Position numbers and translations under genes: made by a program. A DNA stretch of 64,000 bases. It comes from Artocarpus heterophyllus (taxonomy: Eukaryota; Streptophyta; Magnoliopsida; Rosales; Moraceae). The stretch's first letter is position 1. Every line of letters starts with the position of its first letter. Location: contig CM046327.1 of NCBI GenBank assembly GCA_025403435.1, positions 13,136,218 through 13,200,217 of the forward strand. The letters run 5' to 3'. The notes beneath the pieces were generated by a model. It was not told the DNA's origin, searched no databases, and saw nothing but the letters and a program-made list of their open reading frames with translations. Below are positions 23,325-35,439 of this stretch, piece after piece.

Positions 23325-25138
23325 TAAATGTTCCCTAGTGTCTTATCTTGCATAAGGATTGTAATTTGTGTGGATTAATTGGCTTACGTTTGAGCAGAAA
23401 GACGTGGAGAAATCATTTGAATAGATTTTCAGGAAAAAAAAAAAAAAAGAGATAAAATAAAGATATTGACGGCTCACCCAATAAATTATGAGAGGAATTT
23501 ATAACTAATTTAATTTGTTAAGCTTTAATTAGTTTTCTATATTTTCTGCTAAGCACATGCAATCGTCAAACTACAACTACGGTGGTTGGAACAGAACACA
23601 AGAATGCTATTATTTTATACCTGCTTTGTACCATTAATGCTACTTTGTAAATATATCGACTTTTCTGCACAAAATGATTTTTTTTTTTTTTTGGTGACTC
23701 AAAATGATATTTACTTTGAAAGTGCAGGGCAGACCTTATCCTCACGTGGATTTCAAAAATCTGGCTCATTTTTTTTTCTTTCCCTTTTTTGTTCCTCTTT
23801 CCCTTTTTTTTTTTTCTTTTTCATCTCATATATAAGAGTAGTGGCCCTTTAATTTATAAGTTTAATTACTACAGCAAAATAATACAGTTCAAATTTTTAA
23901 CATAAGAAGCTTAAAAAATAAGTTGAAACTGAACGTTAAAATTAAAAATACTATAATATATTTTTATTTTACATTATCATACATAAGAGCTAATTAGAAC
24001 TAAATTTATTAAACATTTTAATAATATTTTTTTAAAAAAAATTTAATTTCAGTTCAGATTTTATGTTCAAACCTAAAAACCAACTTTTATGTTCAAACCT
24101 AAAAACCAACTGGGTCCGCGATCTCCCAATGCCATAAATCAAAAATTAAAGTGAAATGTTCTAGCAAACAAAAAAAACAAAAGGTGTAATGGGGTACAAT
24201 GTAAATGAAAGGGATGATTGTTTTTCTCGTTTCACTTTTTTTTTTCTCGGAAAAGATAAAGGCTGTAGGAGAGGGGGAGAAAAAGAAAAAACCTTTTGAC
24301 CTTTCAAACCGCGAATGGCCAACAACACTGGGGAGAATGTTACATTATAATCCCCAAAAGCCAAAACCAAACAAAAATCAGATTTCTAGAAAGCAATCGA
24401 AACCACGAATATCCACATCACACAAAACTGTCTCCAAAAATGGAGAGCGCAATTTAAGGCATAAACTCTGCTGCTTAATTATTATGTTTTAGCTCAAATA
24501 ATAGGATGGTAGGAACAGAATCATTTTATTGTATTATAACGTATAAAAAATTTTATATTATAATAATTTTATTATTATTATAACATATAAAAATTATATA
24601 GTATTTATGCTTTCAAAAATAAAAGTACAGTTTTTATCGAGAAATTTTGTAAAAATAACCTTATGAAAAAAAAATTTTGGGTACATAATCTATTTTTTTT
24701 GATAACTTTTAGCACAAGAAAAAAAAACTTTAGACATTAAAATAGTTTTAATTTGAAGTTTTTTACCCTATTAGTCATTTTTTTATTTTTTTAAATTGAG
24801 ATAATTTATCTGTATAAAAAAACATATTTTTTAATTAAAAAAAACTATTACCTAATTAGAAATTTTTTTAACCCTTTCGTCACAATCCTCCGTTTCTTTC
24901 CACTGCCGGTCTGAACAGCCGCACGAGCATACATATTTGAGAGAAAAACATATTCTTATTGTACCAAAATGACACAAGTAGAGACAATTGGAATCCAGGT
25001 TAATCTTCAGAAACTGAAGATATTTTCTTCTCAAAAAAAATAAGAAAAAGAAAAATCCATAACGAAGGGTTGAAGATATTCCAACTCTTTTTTTTTTTTC
25101 CCTGATAAGTTTAAGATACCAGTGAGACCACTAAAACC
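23325..25138. other. AT-rich intergenic DNA
   Basis: No gene recognised. Homopolymer T or A runs are frequent (23434, 23680, 23810). Fragments resembling family S MITEs are present near 23860-24010 and 24505-24615 but are too decayed to delimit. Confidence 0.5.
24059..24110 (+). repeat. Perfect 26-bp tandem duplication
   Basis: The 26-base unit starting TTTTATGTTCAAACC occurs twice in succession without a mismatch (24059-24084 and 24085-24110), which points to a recent replication slip. Confidence 0.95.
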
Positions 25139-25368
25139 GAGCCATCATTGGGGAGGGGGAGATTAGGTAACGACTGAGCCATTTGGATACGGAAAGCAAA
25201 TGATATAGATTTCACAAAAAAATTGGCAACAGTGGGCATCATTTACAAAAATTTCTCTCTTGCTTTATAATAATATTAATAACTGAAACGAGAAATTGAA
25301 TGAAATCAACTTTCTTTTGTGCCTTTTCCTTTTATGATTATGTAGACCACAAAACAACTCTAGTACTA

Positions 25369-25851
25369 CTAATACAGAGGCACCGCCACAGGCAATCTCG
25401 GCGGCTTTATCGGCGGCTGCGGCACATCGACGACAACCTTGTCATCTCGCGGAGGCTCGCAGGGGCACGGCAATGCGATAAACTTCGGCACCTTGTCGCC
25501 TGGCATCAACACCGGCAGGCTCTGCCTCTGATTCGCCTTCAAATCCTGGAAGACGCGCAGAAAGTTTAATACAATTTAAAATTATATTAATTCAACAATT
25601 TAGAAAATAACAGTTTTCTCGGTTAAACTTACTGGATTAGGAGGTTTGTTCTTGGATGGGCCTTGTTCGAGGTCGGCGGAGTCAGGGTCGTAGGATCTAC
25701 GGAGGGATCTGAGCTTGTCCCAGTGGTAGCAGCAGGAGAAGATGCCGCTGAGGCTGAAGATTATGATGAGAAGGAGGGCTGTGCCGAGGGGGAAGCCGAT
25801 GGACGGTCGAGATGCGTCCACGTGCGGTGGCGAGAAACCCGGGCTCTCCAT
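25369..25851 (-). CDS. Small plant membrane protein with Pro-rich tail (two exons; similar to Arabidopsis At5g65660-type proteins)
   Basis: Exon 1 is 25633-25851 (73 codons), exon 2 is 25369-25545 (58 codons plus TAG); the 87-base intron 25546-25632 has a GTAAGT donor and a TTCCAG acceptor and keeps phase 0. The 131-residue product opens MESPGFSPPHVDASRPSIG, followed by one hydrophobic segment around residues 20-41 (PLGTALLLIIIFSLSGIFSC), then CCYHWDKLRSLRR, an acidic linker, and a C-terminal half with LPVLMPGDKVPKFIALPCPC and a Pro-rich end (QPPIKPPRLPVAVPLY). There is no cleavable signal peptide; a single-pass membrane protein is likely. The annotation I recall for this family is hydroxyproline-rich glycoprotein-like, function unknown. 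The start is chosen because the ATG opens the conserved N terminus. No disruption is seen, so the gene is probably active. Confidence 0.93.
25546..25632 (-). other. Intron of the small membrane protein gene
   Basis: Minus-strand reading gives CCA|GTAAGTTT at the donor (25632) and TTCCAG|GATTTG at the acceptor (25546). The length of 87 bases is at the short end for plants, and splicing restores one continuous conserved frame. Confidence 0.9.
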
Positions 25852-26074
25852 AGCTACTGCTGCTGATTCTTCTTCTTCTAAATCTTGTTTCAGAACTTAG
25901 AATTGGACTTGGACTTGGACGTGGATTCCTTCCTTCTTCTTCTCCTCCTCCTCTCATGTGTTTGAAAGGGGAAAGGAATGGGGGAGGGATGGAATTGGCA
26001 GAGGAAAGTGTGGTGGGTCTCTTTGGTTTTTGCTTGTCTATGTTGGGGCAGTTTGGGGGAGGAGGGATGGGGGG

Positions 26075-26082
26075 ATTTATAA
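26075..26082 (-). promoter_or_regulatory. TATA box of the small membrane protein gene
   Basis: TTATAAAT on the minus strand lies about 225 bases upstream of the start codon, in a stretch of rising GC content. This would place transcription start near 26045 and leave a leader of about 190 bases rich in CT near the ATG. A 635-bp MITE begins about 135 bases further upstream. Confidence 0.6.
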
Positions 26083-26188
26083 GCTTGAAGCAAAGGAAAG
26101 AGGGTTGTTCGGACAGGGGTGTACGTGGACGGGTACACCAAACGGCCGGGCCATGGTACGGAAAAGGATGGCCCCTACTTTGCTTTGA

Positions 26189-26212
26189 GACTTTGAGTGC
26201 TCCTCATGAAAG
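26189..26212 (+). repeat. Direct repeat, copy 1 (24 bp)
   Basis: GACTTTGAGTGCTCCTCATG plus AAAG recurs at 26857-26880 with two mismatches. The two copies bracket the MITE at 26219-26853 and would be nearly adjacent without it. Confidence 0.85.
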
Positions 26213-26218
26213 CTTTAA

Positions 26219-26853
26219 CAGTCGTTTGGTAAATAGATTTAAATTTTTAGTAATTTAAATTCTTTTGATTTAAGTATTGTAATTTAAATTATGATTTAAA
26301 TTATAATTGAAGTTAGTATTTGATTGTGAGGATATTTAAAATTAGATTTAGGTATTGAGCAAAACCGTATAAAAATATCAAATTTTGAGTTTTTTTCTTT
26401 TTTATATCAGCCAATCAAAATTTGCCACATGTATGCATTGGTTTAGCAAGCTTAATACCCATGCGGAGCATTTAAAACTCCAAGTTGTCTTCCATCCGTG
26501 CACAAGGCGTGCGTTTAACTTATGGTATAGCCATACTTGTGCGTTTCTTGCACTTGCCCATGAAGAGTGTCCAAATTTTGCTTCAACTCCTACTGCAGCA
26601 TTTAAAACGCTGACCACCATGTGCAGTCAAAACTTGGATGCTTTTTAATAGCAAGGGAATACTGTAGCACGTGTATTGAAGTCTAAAGAAAACACTCAAG
26701 GGGGTGAACTCTTGTGATTTGATTCAAGAGATTTGAAAAAGGGATTCAGGAGATTCAAATATCAACACATCAACATAGATTAATGAAATTTTCATTACTC
26801 AAATCAAAATTTGAGTCACACTAATCATAATAGTTATTGAACCAAACAACCCC
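26219..26853 (+). mobile_element. TIR element (635 bp), family L relative, in the gene's upstream region
   Basis: It is flanked by TAA duplications (26216-26218 and 26854-26856). The left end GTCGTTTGGTAAATAGATTT matches the left end of the element at 51415, and the right end in reverse reads GGGGTTGTTTGGTTCAATAA. The middle (about 26410-26690) differs from the other two copies, so it may hold captured or replaced sequence. It separates the TATA-proximal promoter from sequence further upstream and may influence the gene. Confidence 0.7.
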
Positions 26854-26856
26854 TAA

Positions 26857-26880
26857 GACTTTGAGCGCTCCGCATGAAAG
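26857..26880 (+). repeat. Direct repeat, copy 2 (24 bp)
   Basis: GACTTTGAGCGCTCCGCATG plus AAAG, partner of 26189-26212. Confidence 0.85.
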
Positions 26881-27385
26881 ATTTGATTTTTGATTTGTTT
26901 GTTGCTAATTATACCTTTGTTCAATTTTCCTTCAGAAATAAAATAAGGGATTAGAAATTGGGTTTTGATTCTCTCTCTTTTTTGTGTCTGAACTTTCAAT
27001 GTGAAAGGGAAATTTTGGGGAAAAGATGGGGAAAATTGGGAATATATTTGCCGATTAGCTGGCACTTTTTATAGGGCTTCACTTGTTTTATGGATTGTGC
27101 TTGTAAATTTTCTGCTGTTTTCTGCCTTGTGTTGAAAAACTTGTTATTTATTTATTTTTTTTTTATCATTTGGTGCGCATTTAAGTATGAAGTGTGTCCA
27201 TATTCCATTGTTTTTTATTTAATATTTATTGCATCTATTAGTACTGAAATATTGTTGTCAGTTCCTTTCTCTTCGGCTATCCTTATTCTCACACCAGTTT
27301 TTAGCGTGCCCTTTTCAAGTGTGACGCTCAAAGATATTGAGCTTTCTCATGCCGACAGTATTAATCTTTAATGGGGTTTTTTTTA
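26881..27385. other. AT-rich intergenic DNA
   Basis: A plus-strand open frame of 93 codons at 27090-27371 is hydrophobic because of T-richness. No gene is supported. Confidence 0.5.
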
Positions 27386-27546
27386 TTGTGTTTGATATCA
27401 TAGTTAAAATTAAAATTATAACAATTTTATTATTACATATAAAATTTTATATTATAATTTATTTTTACTTTATATTAAAACATGTAAAAATTTAAACTAT
27501 AACAGTTTTAATTATGTAGTTGAAATAGAGTTGTTAAACACACCCA
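27386..27546. mobile_element. MITE, family S
   Basis: The ends GTGTTTGATATCATAG and, in reverse, GGGTGTGTTTAACAA are inverted relatives of each other; the interior is the usual ATATTATAA-rich sequence. Limits are approximate. Confidence 0.5.
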
Positions 27547-28404
27547 AAACTATTACGAATGTTAGCTCTTTCTCATGCGGAGATGTTGTATCAACCTTAA
27601 ATAAAGATAAACATTTGTTTCTATGTTGCTGAACATTGTAAGTTGGTAACCACTGCTAAAGGCTAACTAATGGAGTTAGTAAAGTGATTACCTCTACTTT
27701 TTTAAAAAAAACTTAAAAGTGAAGGATTTAAACACTTCATTTTAAGTAAAATCAGGTATAATTTTATTGTTAAGTGATATCTACAACACATGTGATCATC
27801 CTTACTACACATAACACATAAGTGTAATTGCTGCAGCGCAGTACAAAATACGGATCCTGCTCCACATGAATTAACGATTCAGATGTTGCGTGCAGAATTT
27901 CTCTTCCACAAACAATTCTTTAACGTTCGACCAGCTGAGCTAGTAAAGACAAACAAGTGTCTCCAGTTGTGTGTAAAAGACAACAAGTATCATGCAGCAA
28001 AGCTATTCAAGTTCAGGCGTGGATGAACCGCCCCATCCCCAGCTAGGCATGTCCCATGCAGGAGTTATGGATCGACTGGCCCACCTCACTTTCTTCTTTC
28101 TCTATTTATTTATATTTATTTTTATATTTAAATTTGCCGCCTCTTTCTTTTCTTGGCCGTAACCTTGTTGCCTTGCGTATGTGCACTAATATGTCTAATT
28201 ACTCGTGTTTTTCTCAAGTGCTTTTTCAAAAGCAATTCTCAAAGGTGTTTAATTAGCTTTTATTACGCTTTCTTAATAAAGTAATATCTCTCAAATTTTG
28301 CTTTCTCATGACATAATAACAAACAATGATGGGAGTGTATCTTCGCAATATGTTGTTTTGGCTGATTAGAGAATGGGAAAGAGAGAGAAGTAAAACTAAC
28401 TAAC
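27547..28404. other. Intergenic DNA
   Basis: No gene recognised; the composition is mixed at 27830-28080 without a usable frame. Confidence 0.5.
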
Positions 28405-28531
28405 GAAGTGTTTGACAAGTCGGTAAAATTTTAGTAACTATAATAAAAAATTGTTATATTATAAAGCTCTCATAAATTAAAGTTTTTAAAGGAAAATTTT
28501 TAATTTCAACCGTTCTCTCGAACAGCCTGTT
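28405..28531. mobile_element. MITE, family S
   Basis: The left end GAAGTGTTTGACAAG and the right end, in reverse CAGGCTGTTCGAGAGAACGG, form weak inverted repeats around an AT-rich core. Limits are approximate. Confidence 0.45.
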
Positions 28532-29091
28532 AGTGCAGTAAAAACGGAAAAACGTTTCACATCCTATAATTAGTTCCCTTATTTTTAACTAAAAACATGC
28601 TACTAAAGAGATGCAAGTTGTGTGAGTCTTTGGTAGACATACACCGATTAAGAAAAGTGCCAGAAATTGATCAAAGCATAAACAATCACCGACCGTAAGT
28701 TACGGTGATGATTTCTTAGTTGATTTGATGGAAACTAGTATACAACGGTTGTTATCCTGGAAGATATGCCGTGTCAAATTCAAATTTGAAACGAACACTT
28801 AACCTTTTTTTTTTTTTTTTTGACTTAAAAAAAAAACACAAAAGAAGTCCTCTGCAGTAGTTCTTCATGACGCTGACTTCTTTGGCTTCAAAGTTTGAAA
28901 CCCAAACGACTAGTTTTTCTTTTTACCATGATTCTTGCCCTGATTAGTTAGCCACTAACAACAACTTCCTCTCCACACCATGAGTGTTTTTTTCGATTAA
29001 CATCACATGCATATTCTAAGTTCCGTCTGCAGTGTTATTTGTCCTGTCCTCTTTTTAAAGCCCAACTAACAAAAGAGTCAAGGGAGTGTTT

Positions 29092-29258
29092 AGCAGCGGT
29101 GGAAAATACTCAGTTTATACCACAATCTCAGTTATGAATAATATAAAACTCTTATATGCCACAGTAACAATAAGAAAATATGCTACAGTATAAAATTCTT
29201 ACATGTTATAGTACAAATGGTTCCTACCACTAATTCTCATCGTTCTTCCAAACACCCT
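29092..29258. mobile_element. MITE, family S (subtype with CTACAGTATAAAA core)
   Basis: The left end GGGAGTGTTTAGCAGCGGTG and the right end, in reverse GGGTGTTTGGAAGAACGATG, are inverted. The interior TATAAAACTCTTATATGCCAC matches the interior of the well-delimited copy at 61059-61204. Confidence 0.65.
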
Positions 29259-30674
29259 ATAAAACTAAACAAACCGATATTGTCTTTCAAAAGCCTAATA
29301 GACAGAGAAAGTTAAGAATTGAAGTGAAGCCAGGGGTAAAATTTGGGACGATTGTAGATGTAAAAACTTCCAATTCACACTTCAGAACATGATAGATATT
29401 TAAGCTAGAGATCGTTCCAGAAATCACAATCATTTTCAAAGCATTTAGCTTACGCAACTAAATTCAGTTGTCACTTTTCTAGCCCAAAACTAGGCTCAAC
29501 CTCAACGCATGGTCCAGTATAAAAATACCACTGGCTGTGTACAGCATGCCCATCCTTGCATACGTCAACGAACACAAAAGATCAATTTGATAGTGTTTTT
29601 AAAATATATAAAAATAATTTTATTTTAAAAAATAAAATTTTTTTAAAATTATACCAGATTTTAAAAAAAAAAAATTTAACTAAAAAATATATAAAAATAT
29701 TTTTAAAAACTCCTATAACAATACCAAGTTTAAAAGATCATAATGTCAGATGTTGAGTCATTTGGTACCCTTTGTTGGGCCACCCTCTTAACGATCTTAA
29801 TATATGCAAACATAAAAGAAGCCTATTACCTAAAAAAAGTCCTTTTTATCTTTACGAAGTTATAAGCTTTAATATATCATATATTATATTTTTATATTAA
29901 ATTTTATTATATTTTTTTAATAACATGATTATAATCCCTAAAATTAAAGAGGATTGCTCTGATTACCAAACTGGCTGACAAGGCACCAACTAAACCTGCT
30001 TTTTCTTCTTTCCAATTTGGATTCTTCTCCACTAGAGCAACTTCCTGGTAGTTTCCTTTTAATATTGATCCTATCTTCCGTAAAAAGTAGTTTCATAACA
30101 TGTGCATGTACAATAAAACTAAAAAAAAAACATCACACCATGGGGCCACCGAGGTGTACGGAAAAACCTTAGAAAATTCATAAAGCCAAATTAAAAGATA
30201 AGACCTAGTTTAAAATAAGAACAAAAACCAAATTTTTGCAAAAGAAGGTTCGCGTTAGTTTTAGACTTTTGTTTTTTTTTTTTTTTTCCATGGTGGGAAC
30301 AGCAACATGTATCTTTCCCATCAATTTATGTGTTGAAATCGTGTTGCTGCTTTTATTTTCTTAATATGCTATCTGTTATGGGACCATTTCCTTCCATCCT
30401 GTACTACTTATCCAATAGGAAAGCCGAGCCTGCTATCTTTAGCAGTATACTAGCTAGCTAGTGTAAATTAGCTGTATGTATGTGTATATATGTATCATTA
30501 TCCTTTATGAAGAGGTCCCAAAAAAATGGCCGTCAATTTTAATATTTTCTTAAAAAAGGAAATAGAAAAAAAAACAATGTTATAAAACACTGATAGTGTT
30601 AAACATGACGGTATAAAACTCACAAGTGAGGCTTACTTTCATCGGTTATGTTTTTAACCATTTTTTAAAAGAAA
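29259..30674. other. AT-rich intergenic DNA
   Basis: No gene recognised. There is a Lys/Asn-rich open frame caused by AT content at 29556-29756 and a T-run at 30272-30287. Confidence 0.5.
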
Positions 30675-31040
30675 ATGGATTCTACTTTATATATTAAACT
30701 CGTCAAATTTCATCAATATTTAATTGATTCAGTTGATAAGTGTTGTTTTATTGAAGTAAATGACTTAAGTTTAAATTTTTGTAAACGCAGCTGTCAATAT
30801 AGGAAGGGGCTTATCATTTTTAGTCTACTGTTTCGTTGGGTACGGCGTCATTGTAAGCCATTTATATATTATGGGATATTGATCGTGCGACTAGAACATA
30901 ACACTGACATGCACTCGTGGGATTGCCAAATTTTAACGTTGTTATCTATATACCTAGCTAGTAGTTACCACTTGAAGAGGAAATTAGAAAGGGCCAGGCC
31001 TCGCGTTTTTCGGCCTTTTGCTTTTTGTTTTGTGTCCTGA
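30675..31040 (+). other. 121-codon open frame, unlikely to be a gene
   Basis: The longest uninterrupted frame outside elements. The predicted product is Leu/Phe/Arg-rich with no domain I recognise, and the DNA has neither a leader, a promoter nor the composition of the confirmed gene. It is listed because of its length only. Confidence 0.15.
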
Positions 31041-32406
31041 TGTGACTAAGCATACCTACTCTACTTTTTTACAGGAACGGACAAACGGCAGCCTTTTTTT
31101 TTTTTTCCAAGTTATTTACACAAATAAGATTCTCTAAAGTAAGGGCATTTATGAATTAGATTACATAGATATTAATGGTCAATTTGAAATCTAATTTATT
31201 ACTACATACTGAGATTTTGAAACCAATCAGTGAGACCCTCAATCTAATTTAAAAACATCAAATTTTGTATATTTTAACAGATTCATAAATTGACCCTTTA
31301 AATTCATTAAAAAAACTATATATTAATATTAGCATTACATAATATAACTTATTTCAACAAATCCAACATGCCTGATTGAATGTAAGTATTTGATAATAAA
31401 TTAAATTGTAGTATTACAATCCATTAAAAAAGACAAATGGACATGATGATTGGGCTAAAAATTAGTTGGATTTTTTTAACCCAACAAACATATAAATAAT
31501 AAGCTTTAGAAATTTAAAAGTTATAACTAATAAACACTACCATAGTGTTAAAAAAATTATGTATATAGTTTAGATAACTTATATATAGTTCAGATTTACT
31601 GATTATATGATTAGAAAATGCTTAATCCATTATCCAATTCATACATAACAGACTAGGAAAATTTTGATCCATTACCAATCTATAATCTTTATAATTCAAT
31701 TCAATCAGACAGATTAAATTGGATTAAATAGATTAGTGGATTCTATGAACACCACCATTTTGAAAGATGTATGTAAACTCAATTTACCCAACCTCCTGAT
31801 ATTTAGTTTTAGACGTGTAGCTATCTTGAGATTTTTAAAATATACAATTTTAACCTCTCTATAATATGCTACTAGCTATTTATTTTAGGGTAAAATGTAA
31901 GATGAAGATGGCTTACAAGGATTTAAGAGAAACAAAATGATAAAAAGAAAATTATATTTGTAAAAAAAATCTAAAAATAAACATAGATCTAAAATAAAAT
32001 AAAAAAACACATTGTGTCACTCAGTCTAAATTTAATTTTCTTTTTTTCTTTTCAATATTGATCTTTATATATATGCTTATTTTTTTAAAACCATCCTTTT
32101 TATAACCCCTACAAATGAGACTATATTTTGTCCTTAAACAGACAATTTTGTAACAGAGGATCAATACTATATATTTCAAAAGTATTAAGGTTAACTAAAT
32201 GTCCAAAACTAAACATCGAGGACCAAATTAAGGCTACATGTTTTTTTGAAGGACTTGTTGTATAAATAAGTTTTTTTTTCTTTTTTGGTTTTCCATAAAA
32301 ATATTGAACTTATAATTTGATAAAATGCTTCATTCATGACGAGTTGAGTTGAGTTGAGTTTAAAAGGAATTGGCATATGTGTGTTTGTGTGTATGTATAT
32401 ATGTGT
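31041..32406. other. AT-rich intergenic DNA
   Basis: No gene recognised. A (GAGTT)4-like microsatellite lies at 32340-32360. Confidence 0.5.
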
Positions 32407-32628
32407 AAAGACCCACATTTCTACTTGGTATGGTATTCTTTGCTTTGGACCTCAGCTCACGCAGTTTTGCTCTTAGGCTTTACCCCAAAAAGCCTGATAC
32501 TATTGGAGGTAGTGTCCTTGTTCATGAACCATTACTTATGACCATTCTCGTGGCGATATGGGACTGCACAACTTACTCTTTCTTGACTCTTTTGCCTCAA
32601 GAAATTTATCATTGTCATAAGGGGTCAT
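32407..32628 (+). repeat. Dispersed plant repeat-like segment
   Basis: Segments such as GACCCACATTTCTACTTGGT, TTAGGCTTTACCCCAAAAAG and GGCGATATGGGACTGC recall a repeat common in many dicot genomes (from memory, no search). No boundaries or target duplication were found. Confidence 0.35.
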
Positions 32629-33313
32629 GATTAAGTTGAAAATTAAGAAAAAAATTTAATCAAGATCAAACGACAAAATCAGCCAAAGCGACATCAAATC
32701 GTTAATAACAATATAAATGAAAATTACCGTCTTGCAAGAGCTTAAAAGTCCATAAGCGATAATCATACAATCCAAATACAAATACCCTAAAACACTGATA
32801 TCAAGACAAATTGTACAGTTTATGTACAACATATACAAGGTGAACATACAAAACCTCTCTCGGAATAGTCTAATTCAACTACTCCAGCAAAACTTGAGAG
32901 GGGGAATTTTAAAAATAATGAAACGTGAACAAAGGCCCAATATAATTATCTTTTAAAATATGGCATTTAAATAAATAAAAGAAAACGAGAATATTTATAG
33001 AATGAAGTAAAAAGAAGAAGAGATGAAGCAACCTTTTAAAAATATCAATTCACAAGTTGTCAATATATCATATACTAAATATACTTACAATGATTTAGCC
33101 GATTGCCCACACTATAGAGTGCCGTGATAAAGGTGCAGGGTGCTGCCCCTTAAGGTTACTCTCTATGCAAGTCGATCTTTGTGGCTATGTAAAACCAACC
33201 ACCAAGAGCCGTACATATTCTTGGTGGCATTTGAAAATCTTTTATGGTCATAATATCTTATTTTGAGTCCAAAAAACATTTTCAAAATCATTTTCCAAAA
33301 CATCAAAAACCAT

Positions 33314-33341
33314 CATATATATATATAAATATATATATATG
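33314..33341. repeat. (AT)n microsatellite
   Basis: An interrupted AT dinucleotide run within the LTR remnant. Confidence 0.85.
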
Positions 33342-34280
33342 CTCTTTTCTCAAAAACCTTTAATACAAGAAAACATATTTTACGAGCAGTTTACTTGAAG
33401 TATGCTCATCTCAATATTCATCGATGATGCCAAATAAATTTAAACATATCAAATCAAGGAAGGGATATGGAATCCTACCTCGGTATTAACATATTGACAA
33501 TGTTAGCTCCAAACCAGAACCCAATGTATGCTCCTTTACATTCAAGACCTTAAGATACATTTAAAGTTAGAAATAATACTCAAATAAATATTATTATGTT
33601 AATTTAATTATTAGTGTGCCTATTCACACAAAATGGTTATAGAATGCAAAAGAGATTTTTTTAAGATTTTAAAACATGAAATTGGGGTTTTGAGAAGCAT
33701 TTTAAGTCACAAAACAACAAGAAATAAGCCACGATATAGTAAGTAACCGAACTGGTATGAGTCGAGAGGCCCAAGAGGCTCGGAGGAGGTTGGCAGCATG
33801 GCTAGTACCACTAGCCGATCAACCAGCCTCCAAACAGGTGGTCGACAGCCACTTCGTCTTCTTTGTGGCCTAACCTATTCTAACGCAAGTTTTCGACTCC
33901 AAATTAGTTTCTAATATACGAAAACATCTCAAAACACTTTGTTTAAAACTTGGAACATATGTATACATTTTTTTCCTTAATTTGCATGTACAAAATCACA
34001 ACGTTTAACAAAAAATACTAAATTACATCAAAAAACTAAGATATGCTTGTAAAATACAACATGCATGCTGAAAGTTTCAATAAATTTTAGATTTAAGTAA
34101 GGCAATAAAAACTTATTTGAAACCCTAAATTTGGATTAAGGAAAAGGGAGAGGGGAAATCAAATTTTAGTTTGAATTACCAACCTTAATCCTTGAGAAAA
34201 TTGATGCTAAGGTTTTAAATCCATAGCTAGAACCATGTGTTTCAAAAAGGGCTTTGTTTTGGACTCTTGTGTGAAGGAAT

Positions 34281-34431
34281 AGGCCATATTAAAGAACAGT
34301 TTTATCAATAGTTTTAATTTGAGAACTGTAGTATGTAAGATCTTTTACACTATAGTTTTTTACTGTAGCGTGTAAGAGCTTTACACTGTTCATGTTATAA
34401 CTAATGGTTAGAACCGCTCTTCTAAACGACC
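34281..34431. mobile_element. MITE, family S, nested in the LTR remnant
   Basis: The left end AGGCCATATTAAAGAACAG and the right end, in reverse TGGTCGTTTAGAAGAGCGG, are inverted repeats; the interior contains the typical CTGTAGCGTGTAAGAGCTTT sequence. Confidence 0.55.
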
Positions 34432-34696
34432 AATAAATGAAATTGAGGGAAAGAAGACCGAGTTTCTTGTGTTTGCAATAATAGAGAAAGAGAAGAAGAG
34501 AGAATACATGAAAGAGAGTGCGAGAGGAAAAGTGGTTAACGAGGGAATTAGGCTACTATTAATTACGAATAACAATAAATAGACTAAAATATAACAGTGT
34601 TTAGAAAATAGCTTACTTAAATTAAAATAAAATTTATTTTTACATAGAATGACATAGAAAAAACACGAAGCAGTAGAGAGAAAAAAAAAAACAAAA

Positions 34697-34733
34697 GAAG
34701 AAAGAAGAAGAAGAAGAAGAAGAAGAAGAAGAA
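34697..34733 (+). repeat. (GAA)n microsatellite
   Basis: About ten uninterrupted GAA units next to an A-run. Confidence 0.95.
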
Positions 34734-34860
34734 TGGGATAAAATTGAAAACTCAAGTGTTTAAAAAGTGCATGTGATTTCAAAAATACTATGTACTAAAT
34801 TATTTTTAAAAATGTGTTATTTACTTGTATTAAGAATTGAAACTGTGTTATTTGAAACAA

Positions 34861-35430
34861 TTTTCCTTTATGAAATTGTGAATGGGGAAGGGGCTTTTAA
34901 GTTGAGAAGCTAAGTGAAACTTTGTGTGCTTGGGCCTATGTCTGAGGGTCAGACATATAAAACCACTTATGTGGCATTGTTTTTAATCTTACCACCTCTA
35001 TGAAAAATTTTAAAACCTATCACTTTCAAAGAGCGTAAAGACACAATTGATCACATGTATTTTGAAATAGGGTAAGGAAAACAAGTGTTGCCCTTTTTTT
35101 TTTTTTTTGTATTTTTGGCTAAGTCAAGCAGTATGAATGAAAAGAATTAAAAATAAATGGTAACATACAATAGTGATAGTAATGAAGTAGTATACCACCT
35201 AATTACTCTATGTCTGATTAGAAGGCTACAAAATTGAGCCTATTATGTTTTTTAAAAATTAAAATAAACCAACACAAGAAACTAACTTTATGCAAGTGAT
35301 GAGTTAAATTAAAATTGTCACACTAATTAAACTAAATGAATATAATTAATCTTGTTTAAAATTAATTGGCGCTACAATATATGCATATTTTCATATGTGC
35401 TTCACGCTCTTTATCCAGCTGAGATTTGAA
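34861..35430. other. AT-rich intergenic DNA
   Basis: Nothing recognisable apart from a T-run at 35094-35108. Confidence 0.5.
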
Positions 35431-35439
35431 TTTATTTTA

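Larger units (their letters stand above)
32850..34860 (-). mobile_element. Diverged third copy of the long-LTR family
   Basis: In the same order as the solo LTR at 4138-6483, the block shows a GGGGAA-TTTTAAAAATA-ATGTAAGCG-like segment (about 32895-32930), a CCGTGATAAAGGTGC / GACCCGATCTCT-like segment (about 33120-33200), GGAATCCTACC (33470), a run of GAGGCTCGG/GGTCGACAG motifs (33750-33860) corresponding to the GCCGAA array, and a GAGAAAGAGAAGAAGAGAG tract (34480-34520). Its ends are lost. A MITE is nested at 34281-34431. Confidence 0.45.

Noticed and set aside
25300..25569. Plus-strand open frame antisense to exon 2 of the small membrane protein gene
   Set aside because: It is the shadow of the real minus-strand exon, rich in Arg/His as expected of antisense GC-rich coding DNA.
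30675..31040. 121-codon plus-strand open frame as a gene
   Set aside because: No recognised domain, no leader or promoter, composition not gene-like; length is compatible with chance in 64 kb.
34408..34782. 124-codon minus-strand open frame
   Set aside because: It crosses a MITE end, a GA-rich tract and the (GAA)n microsatellite, which produces the Leu/Phe runs.
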